Source: Gerris lacustris (lineage: Eukaryota > Arthropoda > Insecta > Hemiptera > Gerridae). From it: a stretch of 64,000 bases of DNA. How positions within the stretch are numbered: the stretch's first letter is position 1; each line of letters opens with the position of its first letter. Shown piece by piece: positions 62,848 to 64,000 of the stretch. A program made the translations under genes and the position numbers. Below the pieces are notes generated by a model. It searched no databases. It saw only the letters and a program-made list of their open reading frames with translations, and was not told the DNA's origin. The DNA lies in assembly GCA_951217055.1 (NCBI GenBank), contig OX578280.1:47805882-47869881 (forward strand), given 5' to 3'.

Positions 62848-63710
62848 AAAAAAAATAGACTGCCAATTGGTGTGGCACATAGTTTCCTCGCATCCTATCA
62901 CGTACTTTATTTATTTTATGCTTTTACACCATTATTGTCTTATTTGTTTAATTTTTTCCCCGTTTTTTTTTTGATCTGCCAAATTGTTTTGATTTTTTAC
63001 ATGAATTAAAGTATCCATTTAGCAATAGTTAAAGAGCGCAGATGGTTTAAATTAATCTGGGGTTCTTTTGAAGCTAAAGGAGTAAATTAATGGGTGTTTG
63101 TGCGCATGTGGAAGAGAAACAAATGAGGGTAGAATGTTAAAACTTATATTGGACCAACAGTGAGCTAATTATGACCTACCATACAAATTTCATTAAAATC
63201 GGACGCGTGATTTTTAAGATATGTTGGTTCGCATAAATTGGCCGACAAACAGACACGGAATCAAAAATGTTCCCTGATGTCTAAAACAGATTTCTTGTCT
63301 TAAAATTTTTGAAATAAATCTGGTGCTATCTGCGGGCTACTTTCGATAGATTATAAAAGTTTCACACAAATCAGATGAGTACTTTTGAAGATATAGATGA
63401 AAATAAATGTATGTTTGGGCGCATATGGAAGAGAAACAAATGGGCGCAGAAAGTTGAAACTTATATGGGACCAACATTGGGCTAATTGTGACCTCCCATT
63501 CAAATGCCATTAAAATCGGACGAGTAGATTTGAAGATATGTTGGTTCGAAAAAATTGTACGTCAGACCGACAGACAGAGACGGAACCAAAAATGTTCCCT
63601 GATGTCTGAAACGGATATCTGTCTTGGAATTTTTTAAATCGGAGACATAAAATATTTTCGTTCTTCAGAACGATCACATAGCTTATGGTAAGCTTGGAAG
63701 CAAAATCCTA
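62848..63710 (-). repeat. Family A copy with internal duplication
   Basis: The 3' end is at 62848 (GACTGCCAATTGGTGTGG) and the 5' end at 63710 (GGTAAGCTTGGAAGC). The middle is present twice: 63020-63315 and 63316-63706 both run from a TCTGGTGC- or TCTGGGG-type start through AATGTTCCCTGATGTCT. The second part is nearly identical to 49858-50250, which suggests a recent shared source or conversion. Confidence 0.68.
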
Positions 63711-64000
63711 AAAAACGCCAACCACACAAAAAGAAGAATTTACAAACAACAGTCAAAAATTGAATGAGTTCAATGGTGTAATTATTTCAAGCAAGATTTA
63801 AAGAATCTTAAAAGCTGTTAATATTGTATATAAAGAAATTAGTTAAGAACATAATAATCCTTATTATAACTATGATATTAATCCTTAGAATATATATTAT
63901 TCCCAAATAACAGTATTATTACACCAAAGATTCTCCTCTTGAACCTTATTTTTCAATCCTTAAATTGTTTGCTGTTATACGCCCAATATTGAATTCCATC
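63711..64000. other. No gene recognised (63711-64000)
   Basis: AT-rich end of the window; nothing identified. Confidence 0.55.

Overview
This window is AT-rich eukaryotic DNA, most likely from an arthropod and probably an insect. The evidence is a Jockey-clade non-LTR retrotransposon, RTE-like reverse transcriptase remnants, a hAT element with an 8-bp target duplication, tRNA-headed SINE sequences, long (TA)n tracts and many short foldback elements. I see no convincing host exon, rRNA, functional tRNA, CRISPR array or bacterial operon. Most open frames come from low-complexity or transposon-derived DNA.

Layout. 1-9.1 kb: plain AT-rich DNA, a degenerate tandem array (3.99-4.25 kb), one copy of a dispersed repeat called 'family A' here, a 306-bp insertion bracketed by a perfect 15-bp direct repeat (7.17-7.51 kb), and a 534-bp foldback element with 164-bp arms (8.35-8.89 kb). 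9-14.1 kb: a (TA)n tract, an RTE-like RT C-terminal fragment (10.9-11.4 kb) and two inverted-repeat SINE structures with tRNA-like heads (11.4-11.6 and 13.8-14.06 kb). 16-22 kb: a (TA)n tract, a hAT element with its target duplication (20.18-20.90 kb) and a small MITE (21.68-21.90 kb). 24-31 kb: an antisense RTE-like RT remnant interrupted by a GC-rich insertion, 'family B' copy 1 with a short conserved reading frame, and further family A pieces. 32-41 kb: a tandem pair of diverged repeats, a full-length family A copy, a 0.23-kb near-perfect palindrome, and Penelope-type hammerhead-like motifs. 42-50.4 kb: 'family C' elements ending in a hairpin whose stem covaries between copies, family B copy 2, a 1.5-kb TIR element carrying ten copies of one 14-bp motif, and a 1.1-kb palindrome of two family A copies. 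54.65-56.36 kb: a young, 5'-truncated Jockey insertion with open RT frame, poly(A) and 12-bp target duplication. 59-61.2 kb: an 86-bp-arm foldback element and a frameshifted RTE-like RT pseudogene. 62.8-63.7 kb: a rearranged family A copy.

There is no gene network to describe. The window is a record of transposition: autonomous LINE remnants could once have supplied reverse transcriptase for the SINE-like pieces, while the many TIR and foldback elements depend on transposases not present here. The most unusual observations are the 14-bp motif array at 44.5-46.1 kb, the covarying terminal hairpin of family C, the hammerhead-like motifs, and the short reading frame kept in two family B copies.
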